A stretch of 64,000 nucleotides of DNA from NCBI GenBank assembly GCA_937876205.1, contig CALEII010000031.1, positions 49,339-113,338 of the forward strand, written 5' to 3'. The DNA comes from an uncultured Clostridia bacterium. Its GTDB lineage: Bacteria > Bacillota > Clostridia > Oscillospirales > Acutalibacteraceae. The notes below the pieces were generated by a model that saw only the letters and a list, made by a program, of their open reading frames with translations, ran no database searches and was not told the DNA's origin. Below are positions 26,269-33,753 of the stretch, piece after piece (position 1 is the stretch's first letter; every line of letters starts with the position of its first letter). Made by a program: the position numbers and the translations under genes.

Positions 26269-26758
26269 TAATTCGCAATTCTCAATTCGCAATGTGCAAT
26301 TTCGGAAAAGGCTTCGCCTTTTGATTATAAAGGGTGATTTTTGATGAAGAGCAATAATCTAATTGTTGATAAAAGCAAGGCATTTGCTATAAGAATTATT
26401 AGATTATCTGAATATTTGAGAAGCAAAAAAGAATTTGTTTTATCGGAACAGGTAAAGAAAAGCGGAACTAGTATCGGAGCAAATGTAAAAGAGGCAATCT
26501 GCGGTCAAAGCAGAGCTGACTTTTATTCCAAGATAAATATTGCTTTAAAAGAGGCAAGCGAAACAGAATACTGGTTGGAACTGCTTTTTGAAACAGGATA
26601 TATAAATAGGATAGCTTTTCTTAGTATATATGGTGATTGCAAAGAGCTTATAAGAATTCTGACGGCAATATCAAAAACGCAGAAAAAAGACTATAACTAA
26701 TAATATAAAATGCAACGCAGTTCCGAAATTGCGAATTTCTAATTGCGAATTGCGAATT
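26269..26758. mobile_element. Inverted-repeat element carrying a four-helix-bundle gene
   Basis: A 490-bp unit lying in the gap between two hydrogenase-operon genes. Its ends, 26268-26305 and the reverse complement of 26721-26758, are about 38 bp long and agree at roughly 33 positions, both ending inward in CAATTTCGGAA. Next to the left end is the hairpin AAAAGGC-TTC-GCCTTTT (26306-26322). It shares end words and hairpin with the gene-free element at 15876-16019. No target-site duplication is obvious, and no transposase motif is present in the encoded protein. Confidence 0.6.
26344..26700 (+). CDS. Four-helix-bundle protein (23S rRNA intervening-sequence/Avd-like family)
   Basis: 118 residues, from ATG at 26344 with AGGGTGA 8 bases upstream. 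The family is recognised from the alpha-helical layout and the motif KSGTSIGANVKEAICG near 38 followed by KINIALKEASETEYWLELL near 60. Relatives are encoded in intervening sequences of 23S rRNA genes, and Avd of diversity-generating retroelements has the same fold. A second family member is at 49418-49786 (RSGTSIGANANEAVYG). This copy lies inside the inverted repeats of an intergenic element and separates two hydrogenase-operon genes. Function unknown. Confidence 0.85.
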   Translation: MKSNNLIVDKSKAFAIRIIRLSEYLRSKKEFVLSEQVKKSGTSIGANVKEAICGQSRADFYSKINIALKEASETEYWLELLFETGYINRIAFLSIYGDCKELIRILTAISKTQKKDYN

Positions 26759-26777
26759 GTTTTGGGGTGGGATGAAG

Positions 26778-28037
26778 ATGTATAAGCATTCAGTTGAGCT
26801 TGATGTGAGCAAATGCACAGGCTGTACAACTTGTCTGCGTCATTGTCCCACAGAAGCTATAAGAATCCGTGACGGTCACGCTGTCATCAATGAAGACAGA
26901 TGTATCGACTGCGGTGAATGTATCAGAGTTTGTCCGAATAACGCAAAGAAAGCAATGTGTTCAAAATTTGAGCACTATCAGGGCTACAAATGGAAGATTG
27001 CTCTTCCTGCACCCTCTCTTTACGGCCAGTTTGACAATCTCGAGGATGTGGATACCGTTCTTCAGGGGCTTCTCGACATCGGCTTTGACGATGTTTTTGA
27101 GGTTGCAAAGGCTGCTGAATATGTTACGGAGTACACACGACTTTATCTTAAAACCGAGGGAATTAAAAAGCCTGTCATCAGCTCGGCTTGTCCCGTTGTT
27201 GTAAGACTTATTTCACTCAGATATCCTTATTTAAGGGATAATCTGATGCCAATCCTTCCTCCCCTTGAAATTGCCGCAAAAATGGCAAGAAAAAAGGCAA
27301 AGGAAGAACATCCCGAACTCAAGGATTCAGATATCGGACTTTTCTTTATTTCTCCCTGTCCCGGTAAGGTGAGCTACATCAGAAACGGCTTCGGCGATTA
27401 CAAAAGTGAAATCGACGTTGTCATTTCTCTCAAGGATGTTTACTTCAAGCTTATTGCGGCAATGAAAAAGGATAATTCTCCCGATATTGCATCTGAAACA
27501 GGTATGATAGGCGTTGGCTGGGCATCCAGCGGCGGTGAATCCTCGGCAATACTCAATGATAATTATCTTGCGGCAGACGGCATCGAAAATGTAAATAAGG
27601 TGCTTGATGCCATAGAAAACGGCAATATACCTCAGCTTGAATTTGTGGAGCTGAATGCCTGTACGGGCGGTTGTGTCGGCGGCGTTATGACGATTGAAAA
27701 TCCGTTTATAGCAAGAACACGTCTTCACTCTGTCAGAAGATATCTTCCCGTATCGGTCAACAGACTTCCCAAGGGTACGCAGTTTATCCCTGACAACATT
27801 CTTTCTTATGAATTGCCCGAATATACGCCGATATCAAGGCTCAGCAACAGCTTCAGTGAGTCTATGCGTATGATGGCTCAGATTCAGCAGATAAGAAAAA
27901 CACTTCCGGGAATCGATTGCGGAGCCTGCGGCTCTCCTACGTGCAAGGCTTTTGCAGAGGATGTGGTAAGAGGTCAGGCTGATATGAGTCTTTGCCGTGT
28001 TATGAATTGCTCCCCGAAAGGAGAAACGGAAAAATGA
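26778..28037 (+). CDS. HydS-like iron-sulfur protein with hydrogenase-type C-terminal domain
   Basis: 419 residues from ATG at 26778. N-terminal 2x[4Fe-4S] ferredoxin (CTGCTTCLRHC, CIDCGECIRVC), then a [FeFe]-hydrogenase large-subunit domain in which the three H-cluster motifs are altered: SACPVV for TSCCPAW, SPCPGKVSY for MPCxxKxxE, and NACTGGCVGGV for MACPGGCxxGGG. At the C-terminus a Fes-type four-cysteine cluster (CGACGSPTCKAF ... SLC, about 385-407). This is the arrangement of putative sensory (HydS/group C-D) hydrogenases. The neighbours (GHKL, DRTGG, PHP) suggest it senses H2 or redox state. Confidence 0.8.
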   Translation: MYKHSVELDVSKCTGCTTCLRHCPTEAIRIRDGHAVINEDRCIDCGECIRVCPNNAKKAMCSKFEHYQGYKWKIALPAPSLYGQFDNLEDVDTVLQGLLDIGFDDVFEVAKAAEYVTEYTRLYLKTEGIKKPVISSACPVVVRLISLRYPYLRDNLMPILPPLEIAAKMARKKAKEEHPELKDSDIGLFFISPCPGKVSYIRNGFGDYKSEIDVVISLKDVYFKLIAAMKKDNSPDIASETGMIGVGWASSGGESSAILNDNYLAADGIENVNKVLDAIENGNIPQLEFVELNACTGGCVGGVMTIENPFIARTRLHSVRRYLPVSVNRLPKGTQFIPDNILSYELPEYTPISRLSNSFSESMRMMAQIQQIRKTLPGIDCGACGSPTCKAFAEDVVRGQADMSLCRVMNCSPKGETEK

Positions 28038-28360
28038 CAGTTAAAGAATTGTGTGAAAAATGCGGTTTTACGGCTGTTGTTACGGCAGACGGTGACAGGG
28101 AAGTCACCGGATGCTATACGGGTGACCTTTTAAGCTGGGTTATGGGCAGAGCCAAGGCAGACGATGCGTGGATAACGATAATGTCAAACATCAACATCAT
28201 TGCAGTTGCCTCACTTGCAGATGTCTCCTGTATTATTCTTTCAGAGGGTGTAACGGTTGATGATGATATCATCGCAACCGCACAGCAAAAAGAAATCAAC
28301 ATTCTTTCATCAGCGTTGCCGTCATATGAAACGGCTGTGAAGGTGTCTGAACAGATATGA
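28034..28360 (+). CDS. DRTGG-like protein of the hydrogenase operon (second copy)
   Basis: 108 residues; ATG overlaps the HydS stop by 4 bases. A single alpha/beta domain with VTGCYTGDLLSWVMGRA, VASLADVSCIILSEG and INILSSALPSYETA, like the first copy at 25466-25819. Probably a ligand-binding or partner-binding module. Its stop overlaps the PHP gene. Confidence 0.7.
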   Translation: MTVKELCEKCGFTAVVTADGDREVTGCYTGDLLSWVMGRAKADDAWITIMSNINIIAVASLADVSCIILSEGVTVDDDIIATAQQKEINILSSALPSYETAVKVSEQI

Positions 28361-29094
28361 ACAAGTATTATTACGACCTTCATATTCATTCGTGTCTGTC
28401 CCCCTGCGGTGACGATGATATGACACCAAACAATATCGCAGGTATGGGAGTTCTCAACGGTCTGAACATTATGGCGCTGACTGACCATAATACCTGCAAA
28501 AACTGCCCGGCATTTTTCAAGGCGGCAAAGAAAAACGGAATTATTCCCGTTGCAGGTATGGAGCTGACAACTGCCGAAGACATTCACGTTGTGTGTCTGT
28601 TCGAGGAGCTTGAAACAGCGATGGCGTTTGATGAATTTATACAAGAACACAGAATGCTTATTCCTAACCGTACCGACATATTCGGTTTTCAGCGAATTAT
28701 GAATGAAAATGACGAAGTAATCGGTGTGGAGGAGCATCTCCTTTCTAATGCAACTGATATTATGATTGATACCGTGTACGAAATTGTTACGGAACACGGA
28801 GGAATCTGTTATCCTGCACACGTAGACAGGGATGCAAACGGAATAATCGCAATGCTGGGTACTTTCCCCGAGTATGAGTATATGGAGTTTAAAACTGCAG
28901 AGTTTCATTCGGGTGAAAATATCGATAAATATGACGAAAAGTATCCCAATCTCAGAAAAACTCTCAAGGTGGTGTCGTCAGACGCCCATTACCTTTGGGA
29001 TATAAAAGAGAAAAAGGAATACTTTGAGATAGATGACGAGCCCTACAGCAGTGCGCTTGTCAGAAAAAAACTTTTTGAGATTTTACGAGGCTGA
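28357..29094 (+). CDS. PHP-domain phosphoesterase
   Basis: 245 residues. Metal-binding PHP motifs: DLHIHSCLSP near 7, LTDHNTC near 40, GMELTTAEDIHV near 65, CYPAHVDRD near 146 and SSDAHYL near 206. The family includes phosphoesterases and nucleases acting on small phosphates or nucleic acid; here the fixed association with HydS/GHKL genes suggests a signalling-linked phosphatase. Four-base overlap with the gene before it, 3-base gap to the gene after it. Confidence 0.85.
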   Translation: MNKYYYDLHIHSCLSPCGDDDMTPNNIAGMGVLNGLNIMALTDHNTCKNCPAFFKAAKKNGIIPVAGMELTTAEDIHVVCLFEELETAMAFDEFIQEHRMLIPNRTDIFGFQRIMNENDEVIGVEEHLLSNATDIMIDTVYEIVTEHGGICYPAHVDRDANGIIAMLGTFPEYEYMEFKTAEFHSGENIDKYDEKYPNLRKTLKVVSSDAHYLWDIKEKKEYFEIDDEPYSSALVRKKLFEILRG

Positions 29095-29097
29095 GCT

Positions 29098-29646
29098 ATG
29101 AAAGAACTTTCGCTGAATATTCTTGATATAGCAAAAAATTCCGTAAAGGCAGGGGCTGACACGGTTTATGTCACTCTTACCGAAACGGCGGATACGTTCA
29201 CTATGAAGATAAGTGACAACGGCTGCGGAATGAAGCCCGATTTTCTTAAAACCGTAACGGACCCCTTCAGTACCACAAGAACAACAAGAAAGGTCGGAAT
29301 GGGAATTCCGTTTCTGAAGCTTGCAGCTGAACAGACAGGCGGCAGCTTCAGTATTGAATCAAAGCACGAGAGTGATTATCCCGAAGATCACGGCACAGTG
29401 ACTACGGCTGTTTTTAATAAAAACAGTATTGACTTCACCCCGCTGGGTGATATAGTTTCGAGTATTACAACTCTTATTCAGGGCAGTCCCGATATAAGGT
29501 GGATATTCAGTCACACAATGCCTGAAAATGCAGTGTCACTTGACACTCAGGAGCTTAAGGAAGTCCTCGGTGATGTGCCTCTTGATAATCTTGAGGTCAT
29601 CCTCTGGATAAAAGGCTATCTTGAAGAAGCCTATGAAAACTGTTAA
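29098..29646 (+). CDS. Second GHKL ATPase of the hydrogenase operon
   Basis: 182 residues. Histidine-kinase-type ATPase domain without a phospho-acceptor helix: N-box LDIAKNSVKAGAD near 9, ISDNGCGM near 37, TRTTRKVGMGIPFLK near 60 (ATP lid and G2), and a C-terminal extension of about 70 residues. It may pair with the PHP or HydS protein. Sequence differs from the RsbW-like one at 25816-26238. Confidence 0.8.
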   Translation: MKELSLNILDIAKNSVKAGADTVYVTLTETADTFTMKISDNGCGMKPDFLKTVTDPFSTTRTTRKVGMGIPFLKLAAEQTGGSFSIESKHESDYPEDHGTVTTAVFNKNSIDFTPLGDIVSSITTLIQGSPDIRWIFSHTMPENAVSLDTQELKEVLGDVPLDNLEVILWIKGYLEEAYENC

Positions 29647-29683
29647 TTTTGCATTTTGCATTATGCATTGTGCATTAAATATG
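29646..29683. repeat. Short A/T word array (half element)
   Basis: Tandem GCATTTT, GCATTAT, GCATTGT words directly after the GHKL gene stop. Same words as at 3718-3750. No hairpin partner nearby. Confidence 0.45.
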
Positions 29684-29711
29684 TAATTTATATGAAAGGA
29701 TAAGATAGAGT

Positions 29712-30077
29712 ATGAAATCATTGGCTGAACTTGCTGCAATCAAAGAAAAGATGCAGAGTAAGGTTGTCCTTCGTGAAGGAAGCAGCGAGACAAGAGTAGT
29801 TGTAGGTATGGCTACTTGCGGTATCGCAGCAGGCGCAAGACCTGTTCTTAACGCATTTGTTGAGGAGGTTGGCGCTGCAGGTCTTGCAGGCAGTGTTATG
29901 GTTACACAGACAGGCTGTATCGGCATCTGTCAGTATGAGCCCGTTGTTGAAGTTTACGAGGCAGGCAAAGAAAAGATAACATACGTTAAGATGACTCCCG
30001 AAAAGGCAAAGGAAGTTGTTGAAAAGCACCTCAAGGGTGGCAAAGTTATCGACGAATATACTATTTCTAAGGTATAA
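29712..30077 (+). CDS. [2Fe-2S] ferredoxin-like subunit of the bifurcating hydrogenase (HydD/HndB)
   Basis: 121 residues, thioredoxin-like [2Fe-2S] fold with MATCGIAAGARP near 34 and TQTGCIGICQYEP near 67, giving the C-x(n)-C ... C-x3-C ligand set. Equivalent to HndB of NADP-reducing hydrogenases and to HydD. Precedes hydB by 36 bases. Confidence 0.88.
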   Translation: MKSLAELAAIKEKMQSKVVLREGSSETRVVVGMATCGIAAGARPVLNAFVEEVGAAGLAGSVMVTQTGCIGICQYEPVVEVYEAGKEKITYVKMTPEKAKEVVEKHLKGGKVIDEYTISKV

Positions 30078-30113
30078 TATTTCATTTGTTAATACAAGTT
30101 GGAGGTAAAAAAT

Positions 30114-31913
30114 ATGATTCGTTCCCAGGTTCTGATATGCGGCGGTACAGGCTGTACATCATCGGGCAGTGCGACACTTATCGAGGAATTCGAAAGCCGT
30201 CTTGCAGAAAACGGTCTTTCTGAAGAAGTAAAAATCGTTAAGACAGGCTGTTTCGGTCTTTGTGCATTAGGCCCTGTCGTTATCGTATATCCCGACGGCA
30301 CATTCTATTCAAGAGTTCAGAAAGAAGACGTTGCAGAAATCGTTTCTGAGCATCTTCTCAAGGGTAGAACTGTTGAGCGTCTTGTTTACTCAGACGTTGA
30401 TGAAAGCGTTAAGGAAGAAGCACTTCACGTTTCTCTTAACGACACAACATTCTATAAGTCACAGAAGCGTGTAGCTCTTCGTAACTGCGGTGTTATCAAT
30501 CCCGAAAGCATCGATGAGTACATCGCTATGGACGGTTATGCAGCTCTCGGTAAGGCTCTCACAGAGATGACTCCCGAACAGGTTATTCAGGAAATCAAAG
30601 ATTCAGGCCTTCGTGGCAGAGGCGGCGGCGGATTCCCCACAGGTCTCAAGTGGAGCTTCACTGCAGCACAGCCCAAGGGTCAGAAATATGTAGTATGTAA
30701 CGCTGACGAAGGTGACCCCGGCGCATTTATGGACCGTTCAGTTCTTGAAGGCGACCCCCACTGTCTTGTTGAAGCTATGGCTATCTGTGGTTATGCAACA
30801 GGCGCATCAGAGGGTTACGTTTATGTTCGTGCTGAGTATCCCATCGCTGTTGCACGTCTTCAGAAGGCTATTGACGATGCAAGAGCTTACGGTCTTCTCG
30901 GTAAAGACATCTTTGGTTCAGGCTTCGATTTCGATCTCTTCATCCGTCTTGGTGCAGGTGCATTCGTTTGCGGTGAAGAAACAGCTCTTATGACATCAAT
31001 CGAAGGCAACCGTGGTGAGCCCCGTCCCCGTCCTCCCTATCCCGCAGTCAAGGGTCTTTTCGGCAAGCCCACAACAGAAAATAATGTTGAAACATTTGCT
31101 AACGTTCCCCAGATTATCCTCAAGGGTGCAGGCTTCTTCAACTCAATGGGTACAGAAAAGTCAAAGGGTACAAAGGTATTTGCTCTCGGCGGTAAAATCA
31201 CAAACACAGGTCTTGTTGAAGTTCCTATGGGTACAACTCTTCGTGAGATCGTTGAAGTTATCGGCGGCGGTGTTCCTAATGGTAAGGCATTCAAGGCAGC
31301 TCAGACAGGCGGCCCCTCAGGCGGTTGTATCCCTGCATCAATGCTTGATATCGAAATCGACTACGATAACCTTGTTGCACAGGGTGCAATGATGGGTTCA
31401 GGCGGTCTTATCGTTATGGACGAAACAGACTGTATGGTTGACATTGCTAAGTTCTTCCTTGAATTCACAGTTGATGAATCATGCGGTAAGTGTACTCCCT
31501 GCCGTATCGGTACAAAGAGACTTTACGAAATTCTTGAAAAAATCACAAACGGCAACGGTACTCTTGAAGACCTTGACGAGATGGAAAAGCTCTGCCATTA
31601 CATCAAAGAGAACTCACTCTGCGGTCTCGGTCAGACAGCTCCCAACCCCGTTCTTTCAACATATCAGAGATTCAAGGACGAATATATTGCTCACGTAGTT
31701 GACAAGAGATGTCCTGCAGGCGTTTGTAAGAATCTTCTTACAATCAGTATTATCGAAGATAAATGTAAGGGTTGTACAGCTTGTTCAAGAGTATGTCCCG
31801 TCGGTGCAATCTCAGGTTCTGTCAAGAATCCTCACGTTATTGATACTGCTAAGTGTATCAAGTGCGGAGCTTGTATCGAAAAATGTAAGTTCGGTGCAAT
31901 CGTAAAGAAATAA
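30114..31913 (+). CDS. hydB: NADH-dependent [FeFe] hydrogenase, NuoF-like subunit (HydB/HndC)
   Basis: 599 residues from ATG at 30114 (GGAGG at 30101-30105). The flavin-bearing NADH/bifurcation subunit. In order: N-terminal [2Fe-2S] thioredoxin domain (CGGTGCTSSG, TGCFGLC), the NADH and FMN sites (GRGGGGFPTGLKW near 167, NADEGDPGAFMDRS near 195, GEETALM), the [4Fe-4S] site SCGKCTPCRIG near 457 with LCGLGQ near 503, and a C-terminal 2x[4Fe-4S] ferredoxin (CKGCTACSRVC, CIKCGACIEKC). Confidence 0.96.
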   Translation: MIRSQVLICGGTGCTSSGSATLIEEFESRLAENGLSEEVKIVKTGCFGLCALGPVVIVYPDGTFYSRVQKEDVAEIVSEHLLKGRTVERLVYSDVDESVKEEALHVSLNDTTFYKSQKRVALRNCGVINPESIDEYIAMDGYAALGKALTEMTPEQVIQEIKDSGLRGRGGGGFPTGLKWSFTAAQPKGQKYVVCNADEGDPGAFMDRSVLEGDPHCLVEAMAICGYATGASEGYVYVRAEYPIAVARLQKAIDDARAYGLLGKDIFGSGFDFDLFIRLGAGAFVCGEETALMTSIEGNRGEPRPRPPYPAVKGLFGKPTTENNVETFANVPQIILKGAGFFNSMGTEKSKGTKVFALGGKITNTGLVEVPMGTTLREIVEVIGGGVPNGKAFKAAQTGGPSGGCIPASMLDIEIDYDNLVAQGAMMGSGGLIVMDETDCMVDIAKFFLEFTVDESCGKCTPCRIGTKRLYEILEKITNGNGTLEDLDEMEKLCHYIKENSLCGLGQTAPNPVLSTYQRFKDEYIAHVVDKRCPAGVCKNLLTISIIEDKCKGCTACSRVCPVGAISGSVKNPHVIDTAKCIKCGACIEKCKFGAIVKK

Positions 31914-31928
31914 GGAGGAACGGATAAA

Positions 31929-33674
31929 ATGGCTGATGTTAATGTAAAAATCAACGGTAAAGAATATACCGTTCCTGCCGGCAGCACAATTCTTGAAGCT
32001 GCACGAATTGCAGGTATAAATATTCCCACACTCTGCTACCTTAAAGAAATCAATGCTATCGGTGCTTGCCGTATCTGCGTTGTTGAAGTTAAGGGCGCAA
32101 GAAGCCTTGTTGCAGCCTGCGTATTCCCCGTAAATGAGGGAATGGAGATTTATACAAACTCTCCCAAGGTTATCGAGGCAAGAAAAACAACTCTCAAGCT
32201 TATCCTTTCAGACCACAAGAAGGAGTGTCTTTCTTGCGTAAGAAGCGGTAGCTGTGAGCTTCAGAAGCTTTGCTATGAATACGGTATAGAAGACGAAACT
32301 GCTTTTGCAGGCGTTACAAATAAGTATGACATCGATAAGTCAGCTTCTCATATGACACGTGACAACGAAAAGTGTATCCTTTGCCGTCGTTGCGTAGCTG
32401 TATGTGAAAAGAATCAGGGTGTTGCAGTTATCGGTGCAAACAACAGAGGCTTTGATACAAGCATCAGTTGTGCATTTGATTATGACCTTGGTGACGTTGC
32501 TTGTATTTCTTGCGGTCAGTGTATCACAGCTTGTCCCACAGGCGCTCTTGCAGAAAGAGATGATACTCAGAAGGTATTTGACGCTATCAATGACCCCGAA
32601 AAGATCGTTCTCGTTCAGACTGCTCCCGCAGTAAGAGTCGGTCTCGGTGAAGAGTTCGGTTACCCCATCGGTACTGTTGTTACAGGTAAGATGGTTTCAG
32701 CTATCCGTGCTCTCGGCGTTGATAAGGTATTTGATACAAACTTTGCTGCTGACCTTACAATTATGGAAGAAGCAACAGAGTTCCTCTCAAGATACACAAA
32801 GAAGGAAAATCTTCCTCTTATCACATCCTGCTCACCCGGATGGATCAAATACTGCGAACACTACTATCCCGAAATGATTCCCAACCTTTCATCCTGTAAG
32901 TCACCTCAGGGTATGTTCGGTTCTGTTGCAAAGACTTTCTATGCACAGAGAGAGGGCATCGATCCCAAGAACATCTTTGTTGTCAGCGTAATGCCCTGTA
33001 CAGCTAAGAAGTTTGAGGCTGAAAGAATGGATCACACAGCTGTAGAAGGTCTTGCAGACATCGACGCAGTTGTTACAGTCCGTGAGCTTGCAAGAATGAT
33101 CAAGAAGGCAGGCATTATGTTCAATATGCTTCCCGACGGTGAATTCGATGCTCCCTTCGGTCTCGGCTCAGGTGCAGGTACAATCTTCGGTGCTACAGGC
33201 GGTGTTATGGAAGCTGCTCTTCGTACAGCTTATGAAACACTCACAGGCGAAGAGCTTGAAAAGCTTGAGTTTGAAGATGTACGTGGTACAGAAGGTATCA
33301 AGGAAGCAACTTACACAATCGCAGGCAACGAAATCAGAGTTGCTGTTGTTTCAGGCACTGCTAATGCAGGCAAGCTCCTTGATATGATCAAGGCAGGCGA
33401 GAAGACATATGACTTCATCGAAGTTATGGCTTGTCCCGGCGGCTGTGTAAACGGCGGCGGTCAGCCCATTCAGCCCGCAGCAGTTATCAACAACTATGAT
33501 GTAAGAGCACTCCGTGCAGCCGGTCTTTATGAAGACGATAAGAACCTTCCCATCAGAAAGTCACATCTTAATCCTGATGTCAAGGCTGTTTATGCTGAAT
33601 TCTTCGGCGAACCCAACAGCCACAAGGCTCACGAAATCCTTCACACAGGCTACACAGCAAGAAAGAAGTATTAA
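31929..33674 (+). CDS. hydA: [FeFe] hydrogenase catalytic subunit (HydA/HndD, group A3 type)
   Basis: 581 residues. Reduces protons with electrons from ferredoxin and NADH together with HydB, HydC and HydD. N-terminal [2Fe-2S] domain (CYLKEINAIGACRIC), His-ligated [4Fe-4S] (HKKECLSCVRSGSCELQKLC), two [4Fe-4S] (CILCRRCVAVC, CISCGQCITAC), then the H-cluster motifs TSCSPGWIKYCE near 299, MPCTAKKFE near 356 and MACPGGCVNGGGQP near 500, and the small-subunit tail (HEILHTGYTARKKY). Serine after TSC is typical of bifurcating enzymes. The maturases HydEFG are not in the window. Confidence 0.97.
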   Translation: MADVNVKINGKEYTVPAGSTILEAARIAGINIPTLCYLKEINAIGACRICVVEVKGARSLVAACVFPVNEGMEIYTNSPKVIEARKTTLKLILSDHKKECLSCVRSGSCELQKLCYEYGIEDETAFAGVTNKYDIDKSASHMTRDNEKCILCRRCVAVCEKNQGVAVIGANNRGFDTSISCAFDYDLGDVACISCGQCITACPTGALAERDDTQKVFDAINDPEKIVLVQTAPAVRVGLGEEFGYPIGTVVTGKMVSAIRALGVDKVFDTNFAADLTIMEEATEFLSRYTKKENLPLITSCSPGWIKYCEHYYPEMIPNLSSCKSPQGMFGSVAKTFYAQREGIDPKNIFVVSVMPCTAKKFEAERMDHTAVEGLADIDAVVTVRELARMIKKAGIMFNMLPDGEFDAPFGLGSGAGTIFGATGGVMEAALRTAYETLTGEELEKLEFEDVRGTEGIKEATYTIAGNEIRVAVVSGTANAGKLLDMIKAGEKTYDFIEVMACPGGCVNGGGQPIQPAAVINNYDVRALRAAGLYEDDKNLPIRKSHLNPDVKAVYAEFFGEPNSHKAHEILHTGYTARKKY

Positions 33675-33692
33675 GTTAAATAATACAATAAT

Positions 33693-33725
33693 CAAGGCGA
33701 TGTATCACACGATACATCGCCTTTA
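33693..33725 (+). terminator. Rho-independent terminator of the hydrogenase operon
   Basis: AAGGCGATGTATC, loop ACAC, GATACATCGCCTT, followed by T-rich sequence. Confidence 0.88.
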
Positions 33726-33753
33726 AGTTTTTATTTTAAATTATAATAAATGG

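Noticed and set aside
26344..26700. Diversity-generating retroelement, suggested by the Avd-like protein
   Set aside because: No reverse transcriptase, template repeat or variable repeat was found in the window.
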